A stretch of 5,747 nt of DNA from an uncultured Phascolarctobacterium sp. (GTDB taxonomy: Bacteria; Bacillota; Negativicutes; Acidaminococcales; Acidaminococcaceae): contig CALCUU010000036.1 in the NCBI GenBank assembly GCA_937906915.1, positions 1-5,747 on the forward strand, given 5' to 3'. Of the stretch, positions 1 through 5,747 are shown one piece after another. Both the position numbers and the translations under genes were made by a program. Each line of letters begins with the position of its first letter. The stretch's first letter is position 1. A model generated the notes under the pieces. It was not told the DNA's origin and ran no database searches. It saw nothing but the letters and a program-made list of their open reading frames with translations.

Positions 1-396
1 GTTGGCACGAGTACGCAAGCCAACCAAATCCAAAACATTCATAACTCTACGTTTAATTTTACGATAAGGAGCTTCGATTACCTGCATGGCAAAAGCTACG
101 TTTTCATAAACGGTTCTGTCAGGCAAAAGACGGTAGTCTTGAAAAATAATGCCCAACTGGCGACGCAGATAAGGAATTTCTTTATCCTGCAAATTGAGAA
201 TATCTATACCATTAACAAAAATATTGCCGGTTGTAGGCAACACTTCACGGAATAACATTTTAGTAAAAGTAGATTTACCAGCACCACTGGGACCTACAAC
301 GAAGACAAATTCACCCGGTTCAATATGAACATTAACATCTTGCAAAGCCACTGCACCACTGGGGAACACCTTGCTCACATCAGACATTACAAGCAC
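1..396 (-). CDS. ftsE: Cell division ATP-binding protein FtsE, N-terminal part (3' end outside the window)
   Basis: FtsE is the cytoplasmic ATPase of the FtsEX complex, an ABC-type machine that does not transport but uses ATP to switch on peptidoglycan hydrolases at the division site or along the wall. The visible 132 residues carry VSKVFPSGAVALQDVNVHI (8-26), the Walker A loop GPSGAGKST (35-43), LFREVLPTTGNIFVNG (48-63), LRRQLGIIFQDYRLLPDRTV (78-97; Q-loop Gln at 86) and YENVAFAMQV (98-107). The pattern IIFQDYRLLPDRTVYENV is characteristic of FtsE among ABC ATPases. The signature motif, Walker B and switch His lie beyond the left edge. I chose the GTG at 396-394 (MLVMSDVSKVF), which matches the usual FtsE N-terminus and has AAGGGAG ten bases upstream; the ATG at 387 is the alternative. 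ftsX is expected next but is not in the window. Confidence 0.95.
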   Translation of the reverse strand, partial: MLVMSDVSKVFPSGAVALQDVNVHIEPGEFVFVVGPSGAGKSTFTKMLFREVLPTTGNIFVNGIDILNLQDKEIPYLRRQLGIIFQDYRLLPDRTVYENVAFAMQVIEAPYRKIKRRVMNVLDLVGLRTRAN

Positions 397-406
397 TACC
401 CTCAAT

Positions 407-413
407 CTCCCTT
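407..413 (-). promoter_or_regulatory. Ribosome binding site for ftsE (supports the GTG start)
   Basis: AAGGGAG on the minus strand, 10 bases before the GTG at 396. A second purine run, GAGGG (403-399), lies 11 bases before the ATG at 387, so that start cannot be excluded. The difference is three residues at the N-terminus. Confidence 0.6.
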
Positions 414-426
414 CATTTATTATCTA

Positions 427-1503
427 TCATTCAAGTAATTTGAAAGCCAGCTGTGTATTTTCCAAAGCCTTTTCACGCAGCTGGTTCAAGCGTTCATTAC
501 TAATATTCTCTGCTTTTAAGATAGTAGTTGCTGCCTTAACCAAATCGTCAGCAACAAAATTTTCAATGGCACCTAGATTTGTGCCTGCAACTTCTTTAAC
601 GAAGCCATCAATTTTAGGATCATAAGACAAAGCGATAAAGGGTGTTTCCATTACCGCAGCAAAAACCAAGGCATGCAAACGCATACCAATCAATAAGGAA
701 AAGTTCCCCATCAAAGCCAAGAACTGCTCCGTATCGAAAGCAGCATCTAAAATTACTGCTTCTTTCTTCATAAACTGCTGAACTTTTTTACAAGCTACGA
801 CATCAGCAGGATATTGAAGAGGTAACAAAGCAATTTGTACGTCGTGTTCTTTGCTCAAGACATCAGCAGCCTTTGCCATTTCCTGCAAATACTTATCGCT
901 ATTACCCCAACTGCGTACGGAAATTGCCACAATGGGTTTGTCTTGAGTTAAAGTAAATTTTTGCAACAACTCAAGCCCTTGCTCTTTTTTTGCTTGGGCA
1001 AGGGTCAAAACTGCATCAGCAGTTAATCTTATTTTAGTATCAGTTACACCCAAGCGACGCAATTCATCTAAAGAATCGTTGTCACGCACGGTAATAAGCT
1101 CCACTTGGTTACAAACAGCCTTCGTAATTTTACGCAGGAAGCTAGAACGAATGGGACCAATCCCGTGAGCATAGAGCATAACTTTTTTATTCAGCATTTT
1201 GCCTAACCAAATTATCGCTAAATAATAAAGAAGGCTTTTTTTGCTGGTAACGTCCTGTAGCAAACTGCCACCGCCACTTAAAAGCAGGTCGCAATTAGCC
1301 AGGGCAGAATAAATTTCCAAAGGACTAAAACGATGAATGGAAGCTACCTTATGTTTGGTAGCTGTAGCAGTAGGATTACCGGAGATAACTGTCAGCTCCA
1401 CAGAGTTTTCTGCTTGACGCAATGATTTAACGATGGCATTCAGCATCGCTTCATCTCCGGCGTTGGCAAATCCATAATATCCGGAAATTACAATCTTACT
1501 CAT
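427..1503 (-). CDS. csaB: Polysaccharide pyruvyl transferase CsaB
   Basis: CsaB-type enzymes add a ketal-linked pyruvate from phosphoenolpyruvate to a sugar of a cell-wall polymer; in Gram-positive bacteria this creates the ligand for SLH domains of surface proteins. The 358-residue product is of normal family length and lacks a signal peptide or membrane helix, so it should act in the cytoplasm on a lipid-linked precursor. Family landmarks are the N-terminal SGYYGFANAGDEAMLNAIV (7-25), LLLSGGGSLLQDVTS (73-87), VMLYAHGIGPI (108-118), ITVRDNDS (137-144), IVAISVRSW (191-199), IGMRLHALVFAA (272-283), with the conserved Arg-His pair, and ALSYDPKIDGF (291-301). The two halves fit a GT-B-like two-domain fold. 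The start ATG overlaps the stop of the DUF5693 gene (ATGA, 1503-1500). An AAGGAG (1521-1516) lies 12 bases upstream, inside the preceding gene. ftsE begins 30 bases after the TGA stop. Family assignment is strong; the actual acceptor sugar cannot be read from sequence. Confidence 0.93.
   Translation of the reverse strand: MSKIVISGYYGFANAGDEAMLNAIVKSLRQAENSVELTVISGNPTATATKHKVASIHRFSPLEIYSALANCDLLLSGGGSLLQDVTSKKSLLYYLAIIWLGKMLNKKVMLYAHGIGPIRSSFLRKITKAVCNQVELITVRDNDSLDELRRLGVTDTKIRLTADAVLTLAQAKKEQGLELLQKFTLTQDKPIVAISVRSWGNSDKYLQEMAKAADVLSKEHDVQIALLPLQYPADVVACKKVQQFMKKEAVILDAAFDTEQFLALMGNFSLLIGMRLHALVFAAVMETPFIALSYDPKIDGFVKEVAGTNLGAIENFVADDLVKAATTILKAENISNERLNQLREKALENTQLAFKLLE
1500..1503 (-). 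other. ATGA stop-start overlap joining the DUF5693 gene and csaB
   Basis: The minus strand reads ATGA: TGA ends the DUF5693 frame and ATG starts csaB in another frame. This four-base overlap is typical of translational coupling by terminating and re-initiating ribosomes. It indicates that the two proteins are made together and probably work in one process. Confidence 0.9.
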
Positions 1504-3599
1504 TGCTCAAGATATCTCCTTTTAAGTTTAAGAAGCTGAGGCATCGCCAAGGCAAGCACCGCTACTAAAATGATACCGATAACCGCACCCATGGCATACC
1601 CGTCGATAGCACGAATGGTGCTCATAAAAACGGGAGTACGCATGTGGCAGAAAGTTTGTACCAAAGAAGCCTGTCCAATTACAGCGCCACAGGTTAAAGC
1701 ATATTGGAGCAAGCGCGGAGCATTGTAGTAAGCAGCGTAAGCTGCTAAGAAAAAGGCAGGATGCCCAATCATAAATTCTTTTTGACGAGGGCGAGCGTAC
1801 ATCAATTGTTCCAAAAAGAGGCGCATCTTTACTTCGATTGCCGCTACAGGAACCCCTGCACTGTGACCACTGCGAGCCACAAAGTACAATAAGATGATAC
1901 CAAGCACACCCAATAAGGCAATATGCTTAAAGGTAATAGGCTTGTTGAGCAGGTCGTTCACTCTGCTAACTGCAACTTTCACACCTGCACCCATTACGCC
2001 AAGCATATCGTAACGTTTTACATACAAAATGGTCATCAAAACCAAAGGCATAATAAAGGTAAGTTTTACACCACGGTAAATGTCAATCTCCAAAAGGAAA
2101 CGACTATCTGCCAAGATGGCAGCAAGGTACATACCACCTACTAAAGACATCAGCACCGCCAACGCCAGCTGCCAAGTGGAATTAAAAATTACCTTCAACG
2201 CACTTACAGAACCAGTACGTGCTTTATCCCAAATGTCTAAAATAACATTCATGGATAACACGGGGAAGAACACTGCTGCACCAAAGGCAAGTGCTTGTCG
2301 CATTACAAGACCACGTCCTGCCAAAAGCACCACTGCCATAATTGCAGTAAGCACGCCCCACAAAATAATTTGTTTAGTATTGGAAAGCTCTACCAGCTGT
2401 GCCAAATAAACTACTGCGCCGGCAAGTACAGCTGCACCAATAATTACAAAAGCAATTTTATTGGGGAAGTAGGGGCCGGTGTAACCGTTCTTCTCAGCAG
2501 AAGGCTCTGCCTCAAAAAGACCTGCCTCACCAATTTCAAAGCCACGAGCCTTCACATTAGCAGTAATATTTTTTACATACTGCAAGTTCATGGACAAAAG
2601 ATCTTGACCATTTTGGGAAAGCCAATAAGGACGAATGTAATTAACGCGCACGTTACGTTCCTCGTCAGTCAATGCCCAACGACGTAAGCCTTCGCCCACG
2701 CTAATCTTCTTTTGCTCCAAGCTGTCAATAACATAAGTACGCACAGCCTTGTAGTTGAGTGCTTCTGCCAAGGGCACCAAGCCATCAACCTTAGCAAATT
2801 GCAGTTGCGTATAATGCTCCTGCATAATCAGCTTACGGTCTGCCAATTTCTTCGCCATATAGTCAATCTTATTGGGATAACCTACGACTTCGGCACCAGC
2901 AGGCATATAAGCATTAACCTCCACACCGGATTTTGCAATACGGTTGAAGATACTATCTATTTTTTCTTCAGTAACATTTACGAAATTTTGCGGGCGAACA
3001 ATTACATTGAAGCCTAATGCAGCAGCCTTACGCAGTTCAGTGCTGGATAATCCCAAAGGTGCTTGCAAAATACCAACAGGCTCCCTAACAGCATTGATGG
3101 GTAAAAGTTCAGTGCTACCAAGAGCTTCGATAACAGGAGGAACACTGCTAACTTGATGAACGCGTTCCGCGCCGTAGCGCATTTGCAAATCTTCACAAGC
3201 TTCTTCAAAAGCAACCTTGTCATTGCCTTCGGCAATGTATACAGCGTTTTCCTTAACATCTTTCACATTAGCAAAAACACCAGTATCATTACCCAAAACT
3301 TTTGCTTGTCGAAGCTCGCTACCTGTAACAAGTTTAATGGCACCAATTTCACCCAAACGCTTCAGGCTGGTATCAAACACCATTAAAGAGTTAATACCTG
3401 CGTCTTGAAATTTTTTCAGGACAACTTCTTCAGGAAGGCCCTCCAGTGCTGCCAGCTTACGCAGGTCCTTATATTCCATGGCCATTTCCACAGAATTATT
3501 TCTTTGTTCAATTGCATGGCGGTTCCAGTTGACCCACAAAGCACAAACTAAACCTACTAATATTACAGCTACAAGCACCGGATTATAACGGCTCTTCAT
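1500..3599 (-). CDS. DUF5693-type multi-pass membrane protein with a large extracytoplasmic region
   Basis: This 699-residue protein has no firm known function. I recognise it as DUF5693-like from its layout and the C-terminal motif ARPRQKEFMIGHP (602-614). It starts with a short basic stretch and one membrane helix (about 7-24). A soluble region of about 350 residues follows (30-378), probably outside the membrane. It contains strand-like segments at regular spacing (PVGILQAPLG 174-183, GFNVIVRPQNF 196-206, VEVNAYMPAG 226-235, LIMQEHYTQLQF 257-268, KAVRTYVIDS 284-293, VRVNYIRPYW 317-326), suggestive of a TIM-barrel-like fold. The C-terminal half has about seven or more hydrophobic segments (around 382-403, 409-427, 433-452, 473-497, 510-527, 558-575, 662-690) and a basic end, KLKRRYLEQ. 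The ATG at 3599 has a ribosome binding site AAGGTG (3612-3607) seven bases upstream. The gene begins 28 bases after prfB and its TGA overlaps the csaB ATG, so the two are probably translated together. I infer a role in making, moving or modifying the polymer that CsaB pyruvylates. Confidence 0.85.
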   Translation of the reverse strand: MKSRYNPVLVAVILVGLVCALWVNWNRHAIEQRNNSVEMAMEYKDLRKLAALEGLPEEVVLKKFQDAGINSLMVFDTSLKRLGEIGAIKLVTGSELRQAKVLGNDTGVFANVKDVKENAVYIAEGNDKVAFEEACEDLQMRYGAERVHQVSSVPPVIEALGSTELLPINAVREPVGILQAPLGLSSTELRKAAALGFNVIVRPQNFVNVTEEKIDSIFNRIAKSGVEVNAYMPAGAEVVGYPNKIDYMAKKLADRKLIMQEHYTQLQFAKVDGLVPLAEALNYKAVRTYVIDSLEQKKISVGEGLRRWALTDEERNVRVNYIRPYWLSQNGQDLLSMNLQYVKNITANVKARGFEIGEAGLFEAEPSAEKNGYTGPYFPNKIAFVIIGAAVLAGAVVYLAQLVELSNTKQIILWGVLTAIMAVVLLAGRGLVMRQALAFGAAVFFPVLSMNVILDIWDKARTGSVSALKVIFNSTWQLALAVLMSLVGGMYLAAILADSRFLLEIDIYRGVKLTFIMPLVLMTILYVKRYDMLGVMGAGVKVAVSRVNDLLNKPITFKHIALLGVLGIILLYFVARSGHSAGVPVAAIEVKMRLFLEQLMYARPRQKEFMIGHPAFFLAAYAAYYNAPRLLQYALTCGAVIGQASLVQTFCHMRTPVFMSTIRAIDGYAMGAVIGIILVAVLALAMPQLLKLKRRYLEQ

Positions 3600-3606
3600 T
3601 AAATTT

Positions 3607-3612
3607 CACCTT
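3607..3612 (-). promoter_or_regulatory. Ribosome binding site for the DUF5693 gene
   Basis: AAGGTG on the minus strand, seven bases before the ATG at 3599, within the 28-base gap after prfB. The gap has no hairpin or T-run, so transcription should read through from prfB. Confidence 0.7.
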
Positions 3613-3627
3613 TTTCGTAAACTTGGA

Positions 3628-4734
3628 TTACACTTTCTTTTGTTGGCTACGCAGATAGGTTTCGATGAAGTTCATCAAATCACCATCCATAACCGCTTGG
3701 ATATTACCGGATTCGCAACCGGTACGATGGTCTTTAACCAAGGTATAGGGTTGGAATACATAGGAACGAATTTGGCTGCCCCATTCGATTGCTTGATAAT
3801 CACCAGCGAGGTCATTGATCATAGCATCTTGTTTAGCCTTTTCGTATTCATATAATTTAGCACGTAAGAGTTGCAAGCAACGTTCACGGTTTTGAATTTG
3901 GGAACGTTGGGTTTGACATTGAACTACGATACCAGTCGGTTCGTGAGTCATACGCACTGCGGAGGAAGTTTTATTTACGTGTTGTCCGCCTGCGCCGGAA
4001 GCACGGTAGGTATCAACGCGAACTTCGTCCATATTAATGTTAACTTCTACGGAATCGTCGATTTCAGGCATAACGTCTACTGCCGCAAAGGAAGTATGAC
4101 GGCGTGCGTTAGCATCAAAGGGAGAAATACGCACCAGACGATGTACACCTTTTTCAGATTTCAAGAAGCCATAAGCATTGTGACCGTTGATTTGTACGGT
4201 TGCACTTTTTACGCCAGCTTCATCACCGGGCAGGAAGTCCAACACTTCCACTGCAAAACCGTTTTGTTCTGCAAAGCGGGTGAACATACGGTAGAGCATG
4301 GAAGTCCAGTCTTGAGCTTCGGTACCGCCTGCACCAGCGTGCAAGGTCAAAATAGCATTGCTGCCGTCGTATTCGCCACTTAACAGCATACCCAGTTCCA
4401 AATGTTCCAAATCTGCTTTGCATTTTACAAGCAGCTCGTCCATTTCGGGAACAAGGCTTTCGTCGCCTTCTTCAGTTGCCATTTCCCACAAAGCTTCCAA
4501 ATCATCAACATCACTTGCCAGCTTGTGGAAACCATCAACTTCTTCTTTCAAGGAGTTAACGTCTTGAGCAATCTTTTGTGCTTTTTCCGGGTCATCCCAA
4601 AAAGTAGGGTCGCCCATTCTATGTTCTAATTCAGAAATGCGGTCCTCTTTGTTGACAATGTCAAGAGAACCTTTCATTTCTTCTAATTTTGCCTGTAAAT
4701 TGTTGATTTCAGGTCTGTATTCTTCAATCAGCAA
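3628..4734 (-). CDS. prfB: Peptide chain release factor 2 (RF2), uninterrupted frame
   Basis: RF2 recognises UGA and UAA in the ribosomal A site and triggers release of the finished protein. The 368-residue product matches the usual length of about 365. Visible landmarks are the acidic helical N-terminal domain (about 1-115), the core motif HAGAGGTEAQDW (132-143), the tripeptide anticodon SPF (204-206, in VRISPFDANARRHTSF), which identifies RF2 rather than RF1, and the catalytic GGQ loop (249-251, in RASGAGGQHVN). The C-terminal part has WGSQIRSYVF and VKDHRTG. Residue 245 is Ala, as in most bacteria, not the Thr of E. coli K-12. The start is a TTG at 4734-4732: an in-frame TAA lies ten codons upstream with no ATG, GTG or TTG between, and this start gives the same N-terminal length as B. 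subtilis RF2. A Shine-Dalgarno AGGAAAGG precedes it by 11 bases. At residues 22-25 (GSLD), where most prfB genes carry an in-frame TGA and a +1 frameshift, the sequence reads TCT CTT GAC with no stop. Confidence 0.97.
   Translation of the reverse strand: MLIEEYRPEINNLQAKLEEMKGSLDIVNKEDRISELEHRMGDPTFWDDPEKAQKIAQDVNSLKEEVDGFHKLASDVDDLEALWEMATEEGDESLVPEMDELLVKCKADLEHLELGMLLSGEYDGSNAILTLHAGAGGTEAQDWTSMLYRMFTRFAEQNGFAVEVLDFLPGDEAGVKSATVQINGHNAYGFLKSEKGVHRLVRISPFDANARRHTSFAAVDVMPEIDDSVEVNINMDEVRVDTYRASGAGGQHVNKTSSAVRMTHEPTGIVVQCQTQRSQIQNRERCLQLLRAKLYEYEKAKQDAMINDLAGDYQAIEWGSQIRSYVFQPYTLVKDHRTGCESGNIQAVMDGDLMNFIETYLRSQQKKV
4660..4665 (-). other. Former or absent prfB frameshift site, reading CTTGAC
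   Basis: In prfB genes with programmed frameshifting the site reads CTT TGA C, near codon 25, preceded by an internal Shine-Dalgarno-like element. Here codons 24-25 are CTT GAC (Leu-Asp), preceded by GAAAGGTTCT. The protein alignment is exactly that of the post-shift product (GSLD here, GYLD in E. coli, GSLD in B. subtilis). The site therefore differs from the canonical one by the absence of a single T, and no stop interrupts the frame. Whether this is a loss or an inherited frameshift-free state cannot be told from one sequence. Confidence 0.85.
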
Positions 4735-4745
4735 GTTCGTAACAA

Positions 4746-4753
4746 CCTTTCCT
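4746..4753 (-). promoter_or_regulatory. Ribosome binding site for prfB (decides a TTG start)
   Basis: AGGAAAGG on the minus strand, 11 bases before the TTG at 4734. The spacing is slightly long. It supports TTG as the real start, since the only in-frame ATG nearby (residue 20, at 4677) would remove conserved N-terminal sequence and lacks a good ribosome binding site. Confidence 0.7.
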
Positions 4754-4791
4754 AAGCAAATTTAGTTATTAAATACAGCTTTCACTGCAAA

Positions 4792-5747
4792 TTATTTTTC
4801 TTCTTCTACGATTTCAGCTTCTTCGATAGCGTTAGCTTCCGCAGGTTGTTGTTCAGTTACAACATTTACGTGATAGATGTAACGTACAACGTCGTCTTGG
4901 ATTGCGCCAATCATAGCTTCAAACATATCGTAAGCTTCAAATTTGTATTCAACCAGCGGGTCTTTTTGACCGTAAGCACGAAGGCCTACGCCTTCACGGA
5001 GCAAGTCCATGGAATCCAGATGTTCCATCCAATGGTTATCTACAACTTTAAGCATTACAAGGTTTTCCAGTTCACGCATCAGTTCAGAACCGATGGCAGC
5101 TTCACGAGCTTTGTAGTGCTCGTCAGCAACCTTGTGCAGGTATTCATCCAATTCTTCACGGCTCAGGTTGCCCAGCTCGTCAGCTTTAAGCATACCGTAG
5201 GGAGCGAAGAATTCTTCTGCGTAGCGAATCAGCGCCGGCAAATCCCAGTCTTCAGAATAAACTTCAGGGGGAGCATACATAGCCATGGTACGGTCTACAA
5301 CCTTTTCTACCATTTCCATGATGTTTTCGCGCAAATCTGCTTTGGCAAGAATTTTTTTACGTTGAGCGTAAATAACTTCACGTTGTTGGTTCATAACGTC
5401 GTCATATTCCAAAACGTATTTACGAATGTTAAAGTTACGGCCTTCAACTTTCTTTTGCGCATTTTCAATGGATTTAGTTACAAGGCTATGCTCGATGGGT
5501 TCATCATCTTCCATACCCAGCTTATCCATAATGCCTGCAATATTATCACTGCCAAAGAGACGCATCAAATCGTCTTCCAAGGACAGGAAGAATTTAGAGG
5601 AACCAGGGTCGCCTTGGCGAGCGCAACGACCACGCAATTGGTTATCGATACGACGGCTTTCGTGACGTTCGGTACCAATGATGTGCAAACCGCCCAGTTC
5701 AGGTACGCCTTCACCCAGCACAATGTCAGTACCACGACCTGCCATAT
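4792..5747 (-). CDS. secA: Protein translocase ATPase subunit SecA, C-terminal part (5' end outside the window)
   Basis: SecA is the cytoplasmic motor that uses ATP to push unfolded preproteins through the SecYEG channel. The visible 317 complete codons are the C-terminal third or so of the protein; the gene runs off the right edge, and the Met at 5745 is internal (family context is TNMAGRGTDI). Numbering from that Met, the segment opens with helicase motif V (MAGRGTDIVLG, 1-11), then GGLHIIGTERHESRRIDNQ (18-36) and motif VI (RGRCARQGD, 38-46). Next come PGSSKFFLSLEDDLMRLFG, the helical scaffold (about 88-135, with VEGRNFNIRKYVLEYDDV), the helical wing region (about 136-215) and the two-helix finger region (about 222-283, with NHWMEHLDSMDLLREGVGLRAYGQKDP). 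The protein then ends after about 25 residues in an acidic stretch, EEAEIVEEEK. There is no Cys-rich SEC-C zinc motif. Motif VI has Cys-Ala where Ser-Gly or Ala-Gly is usual. TAA stop at 4794-4792; prfB follows after 57 bases, a common secA-prfB pairing. Confidence 0.97.
   Translation of the reverse strand, partial: MAGRGTDIVLGEGVPELGGLHIIGTERHESRRIDNQLRGRCARQGDPGSSKFFLSLEDDLMRLFGSDNIAGIMDKLGMEDDEPIEHSLVTKSIENAQKKVEGRNFNIRKYVLEYDDVMNQQREVIYAQRKKILAKADLRENIMEMVEKVVDRTMAMYAPPEVYSEDWDLPALIRYAEEFFAPYGMLKADELGNLSREELDEYLHKVADEHYKAREAAIGSELMRELENLVMLKVVDNHWMEHLDSMDLLREGVGLRAYGQKDPLVEYKFEAYDMFEAMIGAIQDDVVRYIYHVNVVTEQQPAEANAIEEAEIVEEEK

Noticed and set aside
397..426. Gap between csaB and ftsE as a possible promoter or terminator
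   Set aside because: Thirty bases hold only the ftsE ribosome binding site; no inverted repeat or T-run, and too little room for a full promoter.
3014..3259. An 81-codon minus-strand frame within the DUF5693 gene
   Set aside because: It overlaps the larger gene in another frame, has no ribosome binding site of note, and the DUF5693 frame is continuous across it.
3871..4383. A 170-codon open frame on the plus strand, antisense to prfB
   Set aside because: It lies fully inside the strongly supported prfB gene, its product resembles no family I know, and it is rich in Cys, Phe and Thr as expected from a reversed coding strand. It is a shadow frame.
4770..4791. Short hairpin just after the secA stop (TGCAG, loop TGAAAG, CTGTA)
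   Set aside because: The stem has only five pairs including a G-U, and no T-run follows. It is too weak for an intrinsic terminator.
5743..5745. Met codon at the right edge as a start for a short SecA-like protein
   Set aside because: It falls inside helicase motif V (NMAGRGTDI in the family) and the preceding partial codon ends in AT, which fits the expected Asn. The gene simply continues outside the window.

Overview
The window is one dense gene block read entirely from the minus strand. In transcription order it holds the 3' end of secA (5747 to 4792), prfB (4734 to 3628), a large membrane-protein gene of the DUF5693 type (3599 to 1500), csaB (1503 to 427) and the 5' part of ftsE (396 to the window edge at 1). 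The gaps are 57, 28, -4 (an ATGA overlap) and 30 bases. None contains a convincing terminator or promoter, so the five genes look like part of one polycistronic unit. No RNA gene, mobile element, CRISPR array or notable repeat was seen.

The order secA-prfB-...-ftsE is a conserved Firmicutes arrangement; in Bacillus subtilis, secA and prfB are followed after a short interval by ftsEX. Here a DUF5693-csaB pair sits between prfB and ftsE. CsaB is the cell-wall pyruvyl transferase linked to SLH-domain anchoring. The pair, a moderately AT-rich composition and the SecA and FtsE sequence style suggest a Firmicute, quite possibly of the Negativicutes (the diderm, SLH-porin-bearing class). The class assignment is an inference from memory of these families and is not proven by the window.

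The genes cover linked processes: SecA drives protein export, RF2 (prfB) ends translation at UGA and UAA, DUF5693 and CsaB probably build or modify an envelope polymer that holds surface proteins, and FtsE is the ATPase of the divisome complex that controls peptidoglycan hydrolysis.

The most notable points are as follows. (1) prfB is an uninterrupted reading frame: the place where the autoregulatory +1 frameshift (CTT TGA C) normally lies reads CTT GAC, so the classic RF2 feedback loop is absent. (2) SecA ends in a short acidic tail with no zinc-binding SEC-C motif. (3) SecA helicase motif VI reads RGRCARQGD rather than the usual RGRSGRQGD. (4) The DUF5693 protein has a big predicted extracytoplasmic region between one N-terminal membrane anchor and a multi-pass C-terminal half, and it is translationally coupled to csaB. 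This pair is the best candidate in the window for an incompletely described system. The rest is ordinary core-genome content.
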